A DNA stretch of 64,000 bases from Hyphomonadaceae bacterium UBA4763. Lineage in GTDB: Bacteria; Pseudomonadota; Alphaproteobacteria; Caulobacterales; Aquidulcibacteraceae. Location of the stretch: assembly GCA_002403455.1 (NCBI GenBank), contig DHHV01000124.1, forward strand, positions 4,322 to 68,321. The letters run 5' to 3'. The position numbers and the translations under genes are program-made. Shown piece after piece: positions 17,998 to 26,436 of this stretch (its first letter is position 1; each line of letters begins with the position of its first letter). The notes below the pieces were generated by a model. That model searched no databases and was not told the DNA's origin. It saw only the letters and a program-made list of their open reading frames with translations.

Positions 17998-19398
17998 TTA
18001 GTCCGCGCCTGCCGCGACCGGCGCCGGGGCGGCTTTGCGCAACACGGCAAAGACCAGGAAGGCGACCAGCGAGGCCGCAACCGAGGCCATGAACGGCGCA
18101 TCGAGCGCAAGTTCCGGCGCGAGCAATGGTTGCAGCGCATTGGTCCACAGATTAACCGCGCCACCCGCCGCCATCGCCGCCAATGCCGCCCGCTCATCGC
18201 CCCAGCGCGTCCATAAGCCGAACAATGTCGCGACCAACAGGCCCGATTGGCCTATGGAAGACGAAAGCTCGATCAAGCCGTATATGCCCTCGCCGCTCGC
18301 CGCCAAGGCCCAGCAGGCCAGCCCCGCCGCGATGGTCAGCCCCCGCTCGAGCGTCGCCCCGCCGCTCTGACTGCGCAGGCCCAGATTGCGGGTCGCCAGC
18401 GCCGACACCGTCAACAGATTGGAATCAACCGTCGACAAAATCGCCGAGATCAGCGCGCCGATCAGCGCGACCATCATTACGCTCGGCAATAAATCGCGGG
18501 CGAGAAACGGCAAAAACGTGTCCTCACCTACAGCCGCGCCCGGAATGCTGGCGCCGACCAGCCCAAACAAAACGGGCGCCATCCCGGCGACCAGATAGAT
18601 CCCCGCCGCCAGCAAACAGGCGCGGCGCGCCACGCTGACGCTGCGCGCGCCCAAGAACCTTGCGATCGCTTCTTGGGTGACCAGGCTGCCAAGGATTGGC
18701 ACCATCCAGGCGTCGAGCCGCGCCAGCGCGCTCTCCTCCGCCCCGACCAGCGTCAATTGCTGGGGATTGATCGCCGCCAGCGCCGGGCCGATCCCGCCCT
18801 GGTTCAAGATCAACGCGATCCCAAGGCCAGCGACGCAGATCAGCAACACCGCGCCTTGCAAAACGTCCGTTGCGACGTCGCCGGCAAAGCCGCCAAAGCT
18901 CGCATAGAGAATGACGATCCCAGCCGCGATCGCCAAGGTCAGCCCGACCGGCGCGCCAAACAAGGCCGCCAGGATCGACCCGAGCGCCAGCAATTGCGCC
19001 GCCCCCCAAAACAATGACGCCGGGATCGTCACAAGCGCCGCCAGTTTCTCGGCCCAAACGCCGAACCGCGCCCGGATGAAATCGGCCAAAGTCCAATAAT
19101 CGCCGTCTCGCAATTTGCCGGCGATCAGCAGCGCCATCAGCACCAGGCACAGCGCATAGCCGAAGGGTTCGGCCCGCGCGCCGGCAAGGCCCTCCTCGGC
19201 GATTGCGGCGGAGGAACCCATCACGGTCTCGGCCCCGAACCAGGTCGCAAACAAAGACATGGCGAGCGCCAGCGGCCCGAGCCGGCGACCGGCCAAATAA
19301 TAATCCTGAGCGTCCTTGACGCCGCGCGCCGCCCATAGGCTCAGCGCCATTTGCGCGATCACATAGGTCCCGACCGCCAGCACGATCCCAATCGGCAT
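17998..19398 (-). CDS. Sodium:solute symporter family transporter
   Basis: A 466-residue membrane protein with about 12-13 hydrophobic segments, of the SSS (SLC5) family. Conserved blocks include DYYLAGRRLGPLALAMSLFATWFGAETVMGSS in the first helices and ISAILSTVDSNLLTVSALATRNL in the eighth, the latter including the Na+-site serine/threonine region. Substrate is not evident; SSS proteins carry sugars, amino acids, carboxylates or act in sensors. The start at 19398 is chosen because GGGGGAGG lies upstream and the first helix follows at once; an ATG at 19464 is less likely. It lies about 100 bp upstream of the acyl-CoA dehydrogenase gene on the same strand. Confidence 0.87.
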   Translation of the reverse strand: MPIGIVLAVGTYVIAQMALSLWAARGVKDAQDYYLAGRRLGPLALAMSLFATWFGAETVMGSSAAIAEEGLAGARAEPFGYALCLVLMALLIAGKLRDGDYWTLADFIRARFGVWAEKLAALVTIPASLFWGAAQLLALGSILAALFGAPVGLTLAIAAGIVILYASFGGFAGDVATDVLQGAVLLICVAGLGIALILNQGGIGPALAAINPQQLTLVGAEESALARLDAWMVPILGSLVTQEAIARFLGARSVSVARRACLLAAGIYLVAGMAPVLFGLVGASIPGAAVGEDTFLPFLARDLLPSVMMVALIGALISAILSTVDSNLLTVSALATRNLGLRSQSGGATLERGLTIAAGLACWALAASGEGIYGLIELSSSIGQSGLLVATLFGLWTRWGDERAALAAMAAGGAVNLWTNALQPLLAPELALDAPFMASVAASLVAFLVFAVLRKAAPAPVAAGAD

Positions 19399-19513
19399 CC
19401 GCGCCTCCCCCAAGTTGATGAAATGCGGTTTAACCGCCTCTGCCGCCGACGCAATGGATTTCACCCCGCGCGCCCCTTGACCTCACCGCCGCCGCGCGCA
19501 ACGGCTGGCGCCC

Positions 19514-20818
19514 ATGCGCGCTGAACCTGCCCAACTTGTTGCCCTGAAACGAGAAATCGGCCCGATCGGGTCGGCGGCCTTGGCCTTTAACGGTCTTGTT
19601 GGCACCGGGATTTTTGCGCTGCCGGCAGCGCTGGCGATGACCTTTGCCGGCTGGAGCCCGTTTCTCTTTTTGAGCTTTGGCGCAGCGGCCCTGCTGATCG
19701 TCATCGCCATGGCGCGCGCCGCCGCGATGTTCGAAGGCTCGGGCGGGCCGGTCGCCTATGCGCGCGAAGCGTTTGGCCCGCTCGCTTCGTTTCAATTGGG
19801 CTGGATTTATTATGTGGCGCGGGTGTCGGCCTTTGCCGCCAACACCTTGGTGTTTGTCGATTATGCCGGCGCTTTATTGCCGGGGGCGGAAAGCCAAGCC
19901 TTCCGGCTGGGCCTTGCCTTGGCGCTGATCGCGGCGTTGACCTTGGTCAATGTGATTGGCGTGAAAAGCGCTTCGCGCCTGCTCGATGCGGTCACCTTGC
20001 TGAAAGGCTTGCCGCTGCTGGCGACGGCCGTGATCGGCTTGCTGCTTTTTGCCGGCAATGCGCCGGCGCCGGGGCACTTGCCGGCCTTTTCGACCATCGA
20101 AGCCAATGCGCTGCTGATTTTCTACGCCTTTATCGGGTTTGAAACGTCCGTCGTGCCGGCCGGCGAGACCAAGGACCCGACCAAAACGATCCCGCGCGCG
20201 TTGGTGACGACGGTTATCCTCACGGCGCTGCTCTATTTCCTGGTCCAATATGCCTTTCTAGCCGTGATGACCGGCCGTGAAGTCGCTGAGGCGATCCGCC
20301 CGCTGGTGACGGTCGCCAATGTGGTGTTCGGCCCCGTCGGCGGCTTGGTGATGGCGGGGGCGGGGTTGTTCTCGGTCGCTGGCAATTCGATGGGCTCGAT
20401 GTTGTCGACGCCGCGCATCACCTTTGCTTTGGCGGAAGCCAAGGCGTTTCCCGCTTGGTTCGGCGCGATCAGCGCGCGTTTTGCAACGCCAGCCAATTCG
20501 ATCCTGTTCATGGGCGCAGCGGCGGGTCTGTTGACCGCGACCGGCTCCTTTGCTGCGTTGGCGGTGATGAGCACCTTGGCCCGGCTGATCGTTTATCTGG
20601 TCAGCGCGGCGGCGTTGCCGATGATCCGCTGGCGCCGGCGCGCCGCCGGGCTGGGCGTCGACCTCGCCTTTTCAGGCGGCGGCGCGGCGATTTGCCTGTG
20701 GGCGATTGCGCAAGCGCCCTGGCCGGCCTGGCGCGTCTTGCTGATTTTCCTCGCGATCGGGCTGGCGTTGTTCGGCCTCGCCTTGGCCTTGAGGCGAGGT
20801 GGAGGAGGCTCGTTTTAG
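19514..20818 (+). CDS. APC-family amino acid permease
   Basis: A 434-residue membrane protein with about 12 hydrophobic segments. The first helix holds the APC signature (NGLVGTGIFALPAALA), and the sixth-helix area has FYAFIGFETSVVPAGETKDPTKTIPRA, the amino-acid permease consensus with ATP-independent antiport or proton symport. Specific substrate unknown. The gene is divergent from the symporter gene (about 115 bp between starts). Downstream lies 270 bp before eipA with no clear gene. Confidence 0.9.
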   Translation: MRAEPAQLVALKREIGPIGSAALAFNGLVGTGIFALPAALAMTFAGWSPFLFLSFGAAALLIVIAMARAAAMFEGSGGPVAYAREAFGPLASFQLGWIYYVARVSAFAANTLVFVDYAGALLPGAESQAFRLGLALALIAALTLVNVIGVKSASRLLDAVTLLKGLPLLATAVIGLLLFAGNAPAPGHLPAFSTIEANALLIFYAFIGFETSVVPAGETKDPTKTIPRALVTTVILTALLYFLVQYAFLAVMTGREVAEAIRPLVTVANVVFGPVGGLVMAGAGLFSVAGNSMGSMLSTPRITFALAEAKAFPAWFGAISARFATPANSILFMGAAAGLLTATGSFAALAVMSTLARLIVYLVSAAALPMIRWRRRAAGLGVDLAFSGGGAAICLWAIAQAPWPAWRVLLIFLAIGLALFGLALALRRGGGGSF

Positions 20819-21091
20819 GTGGCGTGGTGGTGGAAAGATTGAGTTCGTCGACCTAAACTTCTCGTATAAAGCGGCATCAAGAACGAAGCTCTAGATCGAC
20901 CGAATCAACAGCGGCGCTGCATTAATTATCCATCCCAACCTGGAGAACAGGGCACGAAACAAATATTGTTTTGCCAGCCGACCATCATTCGGCATGTAAT
21001 AGCCTTTTAATCAATAAGTATCGTGGGAATTGCTACGATTAACTGTTGCAATAGTGACATGTTGTTATGTCGTTCGAGAAAGGAAATCATC

Positions 21092-21688
21092 GTGCGTTCT
21101 GCATTATTCACCCTTCTTTTGATCGCTGCTGTTGGTCCGAGTCAGCCGGCGCTCGCTCAAAGCGGCAAGTCCGAACCGCAACGGTCGGGCGCGACGAAGA
21201 CCGGGGTCACTTTCACCGAAGCCGAGATTGAAAAAGCCGGATCGGAATTCTTGGGCGTCGGCGCGCGTGAATTCGCCCAAGCCGTTGAACGGGTCTTTGC
21301 CGATCTTGGTCGGCCGATCGGCTACATCGCTGGCGCAGAAACCGCCGGGTCGTTTGGCGTCGGCTTGCGCTATGGCGAAGGCGAATTGATCATGAAATCG
21401 GGCGCCCGCCGCGATGTCTATTGGCAAGGCCCGTCGGTTGGCTTTGACGTCGGAGGCAACGCCTCGCGCGTGTTCACCTTGGTCTATGACCTGCGAACCC
21501 TTGACGATATTTATAAGCGCTATCCTGGCGTCGAAGGCACCGGCTATTTTGTCGCCGGAATCGGCGTGAATTATCAACAACGCCCCGAAGCGACGCTCGT
21601 CCCGATGCGCGTAGGCGTTGGCCTGCGGGCGGGGGCGAATATCGGCTATCTGAAATATTCGCGGAAGAAGCGGCTGACGCCGTTCTAA
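21092..21688 (+). CDS. eipA: EipA family protein (DUF1134), periplasmic
   Basis: A 198-residue exported protein of the DUF1134 family, whose Brucella member EipA is needed for envelope integrity. The signal peptide (SALFTLLLIAAVGPSQPALAQ) is clean. The mature domain has the family run GRPIGYIAGAETAGSFGVGL, then KSGARRDVYWQGPSVGFDVGGNASR and GVEGTGYFVAGIGVNY. The start is GTG at 21092: AGGAAA lies six to eleven bases upstream and the signal peptide begins directly after it, while ATGs further upstream add residues that do not look like a signal. The region 20819-21091 upstream holds no gene that I can support and presumably contains its promoter. Confidence 0.88.
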   Translation: MRSALFTLLLIAAVGPSQPALAQSGKSEPQRSGATKTGVTFTEAEIEKAGSEFLGVGAREFAQAVERVFADLGRPIGYIAGAETAGSFGVGLRYGEGELIMKSGARRDVYWQGPSVGFDVGGNASRVFTLVYDLRTLDDIYKRYPGVEGTGYFVAGIGVNYQQRPEATLVPMRVGVGLRAGANIGYLKYSRKKRLTPF

Positions 21689-21788
21689 GCCGGTCATGCG
21701 CTTAAGGGATCCTCGCCGCGATGGTCCCATCTTGCCACAACGACGCAATGCTGATCCTGCTGCGGGGTTCACTTGAGCAGGAGCGCCC

Positions 21789-22070
21789 ATGGCCGAACTG
21801 ATCGTCGACATCGTCGGCAGCTGCGCAGCGACGCTAACGACCGTGGCGTTTTTGCCCCAGACCATTCGGATTTTTCGGACCAAGGACACAGCCGCGATTT
21901 CGCTGGCGATGTATTTGACGTTTTCGACTGGAGTGTTGTGCTGGCTGTTCTACGGGCTCATGCTGGTCAGCTGGCCGATCATCATCGCCAATGTCATCAC
22001 TTTTGGGCTGTGTTGCGCCATTTTGGCCATGAAATTGCGCGATGTGCTGCGCCGTCGAGTGGCGAAATAA
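21789..22070 (+). CDS. SemiSWEET-type sugar transporter
   Basis: A 93-residue protein with three transmembrane segments, the size of one half of a eukaryotic SWEET. The PQ motif (VAFLPQTIRIFRTKDT) is present, together with the conserved SLAMYLTF and LCWLFYG stretches of SemiSWEETs. These proteins form dimers that let sugars pass down their gradient. It is immediately followed by an inverted repeat (22073-22092) and the first pentapeptide gene. Whether it is co-transcribed with that gene is unclear. Confidence 0.9.
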   Translation: MAELIVDIVGSCAATLTTVAFLPQTIRIFRTKDTAAISLAMYLTFSTGVLCWLFYGLMLVSWPIIIANVITFGLCCAILAMKLRDVLRRRVAK

Positions 22071-22072
22071 GG

Positions 22073-22092
22073 GACCAATCCGCCGATTGGTC
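22073..22092. promoter_or_regulatory. Perfect 8-bp inverted repeat GACCAATC-CGCC-GATTGGTC
   Basis: Arms GACCAATC and GATTGGTC are exact reverse complements with a four-base loop. It begins two bases after the SemiSWEET stop codon and lies about 60 bases before the first pentapeptide gene. No T-run follows, so a classic intrinsic terminator is unlikely on the plus strand. The same ACCAAT/ATTGGT words recur in front of the second pentapeptide gene, which suggests an operator. Confidence 0.5.
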
Positions 22093-22152
22093 TGGCAAGG
22101 AAATTGCGGGGCGATGGGGCGGCGGGGTCCGCCGCAAATGTCATGGTGCGAT

Positions 22153-22650
22153 ATGAAACACGCAATGCTTTTTGGACTGGCTGGGTTGATGTTGAGCGCG
22201 GTCATTGCGCCGAGTTTTGCCCAGGACGCCGGGCAAATCGCCCGTATTCGCGGCGGCGCCAAGTCGTGCGCCGGTTGCAATTTGTTTCAGGCCGATTTCT
22301 CTTATCTGGACGTTGAACGCGCTAATCTTTCCAAAGCGCGTTTGCGCCAAGCAGATTTGAGCCTTGGCACGTTTGACGGGGCCAATTTTTCGGGCGCGGA
22401 TCTGTCGGTCTCCAACGCCTTTGGCGGTCGATTTACCCGCGCCAATTTTGCCGGCGCCAATTTGGAAAACGCCAGCTTTGTCGGGGCCTATTTGGGCTAT
22501 TCGAATTTCGCTGGGGCCAAACTGACCGGGGCGAATTTTTCGGGCGCGGAGATGGTCGGCGCGCGCGGCCTTTCGCAGAGCCAATTAAATACGGCCTGCG
22601 GCGATGCGCAAACCTTGTTGCCGCGTGGCCTGTCGATACCACGTTGTTGA
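22153..22650 (+). CDS. Secreted pentapeptide-repeat protein, first paralogue
   Basis: A 165-residue protein with a signal peptide (residues about 1-23, ending PSFAQ). The mature part begins with a CAGC motif (SCAGCNLFQADF) and then has about nine to ten A(D/N)LXX-type pentapeptides, which fold as a right-handed quadrilateral beta-helix. It closes with a conserved cap (GLSQSQLNTACGDAQTLLP..LSIPRC). The two caps each hold cysteines, so disulphides are likely in the periplasm. The start at 22153 is the ATG right before the signal peptide; the longer frame from 22042 overlaps the SemiSWEET gene. Function unknown. A paralogue follows 72 bp later. Confidence 0.85.
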   Translation: MKHAMLFGLAGLMLSAVIAPSFAQDAGQIARIRGGAKSCAGCNLFQADFSYLDVERANLSKARLRQADLSLGTFDGANFSGADLSVSNAFGGRFTRANFAGANLENASFVGAYLGYSNFAGAKLTGANFSGAEMVGARGLSQSQLNTACGDAQTLLPRGLSIPRC

Positions 22651-22675
22651 TCAATCTGGACCAATTGGTTACGAT
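22647..22675 (+). promoter_or_regulatory. Candidate promoter of the second pentapeptide gene with ACCAATTGGT palindrome in its spacer
   Basis: TTGATC at 22647-22652 and TACGAT at 22670-22675 are spaced by exactly 17 bases and resemble a sigma-70-type promoter pointing at the second pentapeptide gene. The spacer holds the perfect 10-bp palindrome ACCAATTGGT (22660-22669), well placed for a repressor. The promoter overlaps the last codon of the first pentapeptide gene. Confidence 0.4.
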
Positions 22676-22693
22676 GAATTAAGTCGCGAGGCG

Positions 22694-22719
22694 ACCAATC
22701 ATTCGCTACGTTCATTGGT
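22694..22719. promoter_or_regulatory. Second ACCAAT...ATTGGT inverted repeat next to the pentapeptide gene start
   Basis: ACCAAT at 22694-22699 and ATTGGT at 22714-22719 are separated by 14 bases, directly upstream of the ATG at 22723. Together with the palindrome at 22660-22669 this gives two copies of the motif in the 5' region of the second pentapeptide gene. It could be an operator or an mRNA hairpin that covers the ribosome-binding site. Confidence 0.4.
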
Positions 22720-22722
22720 AGA

Positions 22723-23415
22723 ATGCGATCTAACACCTTATTCTATGTATTAGTCATCAACTTCTTGGGCGCAGCCTTTGCGCCAGAGGCGGCCGCCCAA
22801 TCCAGCAATGTCGTTCGCCGAGAATTGTCGTTCGGCGGCGCCTGCGAGGGCTGTGATCTGTCGGCGCATCGCTTTGTCGGCGTCGACGTGGTGCATGGCC
22901 GCTTTAACGGCGCGCGATTCAACGGCGCGGTGATGCAAGGCGCGCGGATGGTCAAATGCTCATTCGCCGCCGCGGAGTTCGCCGGCGCTGATTTGTCGGG
23001 CGCTCGAATTGAGTCGGGCGATTATTCGGGCGCGTCCTTTCGCGGCGCGCAATTAAACCGCGCGATCATTGCCAATGCGCTGATTTCGGGTGGCGCTTTT
23101 CATGGCGCAGACCTGACAGCGACCGAATTTCGTGGTGTCCGTCTCGAGGGCGCGCGCTTTCCTGGGGTCGAAGCGCCGGGCGTCGTCTTTTTGTCCAGCG
23201 ATCTGACCGCGGCCGATTTTTCCTTTGCGGTGCTGCGCAAGGCGGCTTTTGCCGGCGCCATTGTCCGGGCGGCGCGCTTTGAGGGGGCGGATCTAGGCGG
23301 GGCTGATTTGTCCTCGGCGCAAGGCCTGACGCAGTTGCAATTGTCGCGCGCGTGCGGGAACGCCGAGACGCGGTTGCCGCTTGGGCTGAGCATTCCAGTT
23401 TGCGGCGGACGCTAG
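22723..23415 (+). CDS. Secreted pentapeptide-repeat protein, second paralogue
   Basis: A 230-residue paralogue of the preceding protein, longer by several coils. Signal peptide about 1-26 (ending EAAAQS). An N-terminal CEGC motif (GGACEGCDLSAHRF) is followed by about 20 pentapeptides of the A(D/N/R)FXG type, and the same C-terminal cap as its neighbour (GLTQLQLSRACGNAETRLP..LSIPVC). The strong likeness of both caps shows that the two genes arose by duplication. No enzymatic motif. Similar secreted pentapeptide proteins in alphaproteobacteria are of unknown function. No clear ribosome-binding site precedes the ATG, and a possible hairpin overlaps this region. Confidence 0.85.
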   Translation: MRSNTLFYVLVINFLGAAFAPEAAAQSSNVVRRELSFGGACEGCDLSAHRFVGVDVVHGRFNGARFNGAVMQGARMVKCSFAAAEFAGADLSGARIESGDYSGASFRGAQLNRAIIANALISGGAFHGADLTATEFRGVRLEGARFPGVEAPGVVFLSSDLTAADFSFAVLRKAAFAGAIVRAARFEGADLGGADLSSAQGLTQLQLSRACGNAETRLPLGLSIPVCGGR

Positions 23416-23497
23416 CCTATTGAACGTCGGCACACATGCAGCACCCTGGTTGTTCTGCGCCGCTTCGGCAGCGCGCACATACACCGGTTGGTAGAGA

Positions 23498-23572
23498 TGG
23501 TGGACGCGACAGGGATTGAACCTGTGACCCCCACCGTGTCAAGGTGGTGCTCTCCCGCTGAGCTACGCGTCC
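23498..23572 (-). tRNA. tRNA-Val (anticodon GAC)
   Basis: Read on the minus strand it folds as a complete 75-base cloverleaf including an encoded CCA. Acceptor stem GGACGCG/CGCGTCC, D-arm TAGCTCAGCGGGAGAGCA, anticodon stem CCACC/GGTGG with loop TTGACAC (anticodon GAC at 23538-23540), and T-arm with GGTTCAATCC. It reads valine GUC/GUU codons. No other RNA gene is beside it. Confidence 0.97.
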
Positions 23573-23683
23573 ACTTGCTGACGAGGCCCCGAAAGCCTGC
23601 AAGTTCGGGAGTGGTTGGATAGCAGCCTGCCCCTGCCCCTCGCAAGAGGGTTTGCGCCGTCAGACGACAAAAATCGCCCTGCT

Positions 23684-24715
23684 CTACCGCGCCTTAACGA
23701 TCCCTAAGGCCAACAGGCTGTCCGCCATGCTGATCGTCATCTCTTCGAGGCTGCGATAGCCAATATTCAGCTCGCGCGTTACCTTCGACCCATCGCAGAA
23801 ATAGGTGCGGCCAAGGCTGTTCACGACGGACTTCAGCTCCGGCTTGATCGGCACAAGCAATTTCGGAATAAAATCCGGCAATTCGCCGGTCGGAACGCGC
23901 AAGCCGCGCGGCGCCAGGTGGGGTTGCAGAATGTCGGCAATGTCCTTGAACCACGCAAATTGCGCCGACATCAGATAACGCTGGCGGGCTTGCGCGCTGG
24001 TCATCGCCGCCACATGCGCCCGCGCCACGTCGCGCACGTCAACGCAGGCAAACCCAACGCGCGGACAGGCGGGCAGCGCGCCCGTCATCAATTGCCGAAC
24101 GATCTCGGCCGATGTCCCACTATCGGCGGACAAGAGCGGCCCCAGCACCGCGCCCGGATTGATCGTGTTCAGCTCCATGCCTTTGGCGTCGGGCGTTGCG
24201 ATGAACGCCCAGGCGGCGCGCTCGGCCAAGGTTTTCGACTTTTCATAAGCGCCAATGGTGGGCGATTGATCGTCCGACCAGTCCTTTTCGGAGAACACCC
24301 GCTGATTATCGAAAGGATGGCCGTAAGCGATCGCGGCGACCGAGGAGGTCAGCACAACCCGCTTCACCCCGGAATCGGCGCAGGCCTTCAACACCCGCAC
24401 CGCGCCATCGCGGGCTGGACGGATCAGCTCGTTCTCATCTTTTGGCGGCGCAGCCGGAAAGGGCGACGCAACATGCAGCGCATAGGCGCAGCCTTCCGCC
24501 GCCCGGTCCCAATTGTTGTCCGACATCAGATCAGCTTGGGCAAATTCCAGCGCTTCGAGGCCAGCGCCGGCCCTTGTCAGCGCGCTGCGCACCTCGTTCT
24601 CGCGATGCGGCGTGCGCAGCGTGGCGCGCACCCGATAGCCTTGCTCCAGCAATTCGCGAATGCAATGCAACGCGATAAAACCAGATGCGCCGGTGACCAA
24701 AACGGTCTTAGACAT
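23684..24715 (-). CDS. NAD(P)-dependent epimerase/dehydratase (dihydroflavonol-4-reductase-like)
   Basis: A 343-residue extended short-chain dehydrogenase. N-terminal Rossmann motif TGASGFIALHCIREL binds NAD(P), TSSVAAIAYG supplies the active-site serine region, and YEKSK gives the catalytic Tyr-x-x-x-Lys. The sequence type (LKACADSGVKRVVLTSS, ELNTINPGAVLGPLL) is that of the dihydroflavonol reductase / 3-beta-HSD-like group, which reduces aldehydes or ketones; the substrate is not known. Single gene, divergent from rsmI with about 120 bp between. Confidence 0.88.
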   Translation of the reverse strand: MSKTVLVTGASGFIALHCIRELLEQGYRVRATLRTPHRENEVRSALTRAGAGLEALEFAQADLMSDNNWDRAAEGCAYALHVASPFPAAPPKDENELIRPARDGAVRVLKACADSGVKRVVLTSSVAAIAYGHPFDNQRVFSEKDWSDDQSPTIGAYEKSKTLAERAAWAFIATPDAKGMELNTINPGAVLGPLLSADSGTSAEIVRQLMTGALPACPRVGFACVDVRDVARAHVAAMTSAQARQRYLMSAQFAWFKDIADILQPHLAPRGLRVPTGELPDFIPKLLVPIKPELKSVVNSLGRTYFCDGSKVTRELNIGYRSLEEMTISMADSLLALGIVKAR

Positions 24716-24834
24716 GGGTTATTCCTCGGCGCCGACCCAAAACTCGGCAGAATGTTCATAGACGAGGCGGCCGACGATCGCAAATCGCCTCGCCGCCTGC
24801 ACGCAACCCTTGATCAAGATGACGATCCGCAACG

Positions 24835-25704
24835 ATGTTTCACGCGACCCACGACCGCCCTTCCCCGCAATCAGGCGAGCTTGGCATCGTCAGCACGCCG
24901 ATCGGCAATCTCGGCGACATTACCTTGCGCGCCGTGCAATTTCTGCAATCGGCCGATCTGATCCTCGCCGAAGACACCCGCCATTCGCGCCAGCTATTGA
25001 ACGCGCATAATATTGCAAAGCCGCTGGTCCCCTATCACGAACATAATGGCGCCGAGATGCGACCCAAAGTGCTGGTTTGGCTGGGGGAAGGCAAAAGGCT
25101 GGCGCTGATTTCCGATGCCGGCGCGCCGACGATTTCCGATCCAGGCTTCAAACTGGTGCGCGACTGCGCCGCCGCAGGGTTTCGCATCACGCCATTGCCG
25201 GGGCCGAGCGCGCCCATCGCCGCGCTGACGGCCTCTGGCCTGCCCAGCGATCGCTTCGCCTTTATCGGCTTTTTGCCCGCCAAGCCGCCGGCGCGGCGCG
25301 AGGAAATTCTGCGCTGGGCGCGCTGGCCGGCGACCCTGATCTGCTTTGAAGCGCCGCAACGGCTGGTCGACAGCCTTGCTGATCTCGCGCAGGCGCTTGG
25401 CCCCCGCCAGGCGGTCATCGCCCGCGAAATGACCAAAATGTATGAGCATTTCGAGCGCGGCGCGCTGGCGCATTTGGCCGCTTGGGCGCGGGCGCAAAGT
25501 GATATTCGCGGCGAAATCACCCTGATCATCGGCCCGCCCGACCCCGATCCCGCGGCGAGCGACGAGGCGAGCATCGACCTGCTGTTGCGCGACAGCTTGC
25601 CGCGCCTCAGCCTGAAGGACGCGGTACAGGAAGTGGCGATCATCACCGGTGCGCCGCGCAAACAAATCTATGATCGCGCCTTGTCGATCCGGGATGAGAC
25701 ATGA
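24835..25704 (+). CDS. rsmI: 16S rRNA (cytidine-1402-2'-O)-methyltransferase RsmI
   Basis: A 289-residue tetrapyrrole-methylase-fold enzyme. The family blocks GIVSTPIGNLGDITLRAV, LAEDTRHSRQLL, LISDAGAPTISDPGF and ITPLPGPSAPIAAL are complete. It 2'-O-methylates C1402 of 16S rRNA. Its stop overlaps the yraN start by four bases, the usual gene pair in proteobacteria. In many alphaproteobacteria gshB follows yraN; here it does not. Confidence 0.96.
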   Translation: MFHATHDRPSPQSGELGIVSTPIGNLGDITLRAVQFLQSADLILAEDTRHSRQLLNAHNIAKPLVPYHEHNGAEMRPKVLVWLGEGKRLALISDAGAPTISDPGFKLVRDCAAAGFRITPLPGPSAPIAALTASGLPSDRFAFIGFLPAKPPARREEILRWARWPATLICFEAPQRLVDSLADLAQALGPRQAVIAREMTKMYEHFERGALAHLAAWARAQSDIRGEITLIIGPPDPDPAASDEASIDLLLRDSLPRLSLKDAVQEVAIITGAPRKQIYDRALSIRDET

Positions 25705-26054
25705 GCCGACGCCGGCTTTGGGCCGAACGATGGGGCCGCGCGGTCGAGCTCCTGGTTATCGTCTGGCTTAGCCTACGCGGATGGCGGGTGCTTGATCATC
25801 GCGCCAAGACCCCTTTCGGGGAGATAGACTTGATCGCTCAGCACCGTCAGGTCCTGGTATTCCTGGAAGTAAAAGCCCATCGCGGCGGCGATTGGCGCTT
25901 ATCCGCCAGCCAGGTTCAACGTATTCAACGCGCCGCCGACTTTTGGCGCGCCCAGCATCCACGGATGATGAAAGCACTGGTTCGGTTCGATCTGGTTTAT
26001 ATTACGGCAAAAGGATTGGCGCATCGCCAAGCCGCCTTTGGCGATTGGCCCTGA
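25701..26054 (+). CDS. YraN family protein (UPF0102)
   Basis: A 117-residue protein with the endonuclease-like fold of UPF0102. Conserved residues are visible: the start block WAERWGRAVELLVIVWL, LRGWRVLDHRAKTPFGEIDLIA and VFLEVKAHRGGDW, which include the Glu-Asp-Glu-x-Lys nuclease-like set. Normal members have VKxR at this point; here it is VKAH. Function of the family is not settled. Translationally coupled to rsmI. Confidence 0.9.
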   Translation: MSRRRLWAERWGRAVELLVIVWLSLRGWRVLDHRAKTPFGEIDLIAQHRQVLVFLEVKAHRGGDWRLSASQVQRIQRAADFWRAQHPRMMKALVRFDLVYITAKGLAHRQAAFGDWP

Positions 26055-26436
26055 ACGGCGCCGTGCCCATTTTTCTTTTTGAAGCGGTCAAAATCCTCGG
26101 TCGCGATTGCCTCATGTCAACATCTGTGGACAAGTGCGGGATATCCGATCGGTCAAGATCGCAAAGCAGAACAAAAATTGAATCAGGGCGACCCGAGGAC
26201 TCTGCACGCCCAATCGCCGACTTTTCCCCAGATTGATGGAAAAATTCATCATTTTCAGGACTTTGCAGGAATCAGAATCTCCCGCCCTTTTAGCGGCTGA
26301 CGAGAGCCTCGCAAAAAACGGCTAGACAACGGCCCGCGATCGCGCTACGTTCTCGAAAGTTTCCGGTTGCGTTCCCGCGTACGAATAACCCAATCCGTCA
26401 TGCCAAGTGGTGACGGCGACCTGTGCGGGAAGTCCT
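26055..26436. other. Intergenic stretch of about 380 bp with no supported gene
   Basis: I see no convincing coding frame in either direction. Where many relatives carry gshB after yraN, this stretch has only short shadow frames. A single DnaA-box-like word TGTGGACAA occurs at 26125-26133, but it is alone. It presumably holds the promoter and leader of the comM gene. Confidence 0.5.

Noticed and set aside
20819..21091. CtrA-type sites (TTAA-N7-TTAA) upstream of eipA
   Set aside because: I found isolated TTAA words but no pair with seven-base spacing.
26125..26133. TGTGGACAA resembling a DnaA box, possible replication origin
   Set aside because: It is a single near-match without a cluster, AT-rich unwinding region or origin-type neighbours such as dnaA, hemE or parAB.
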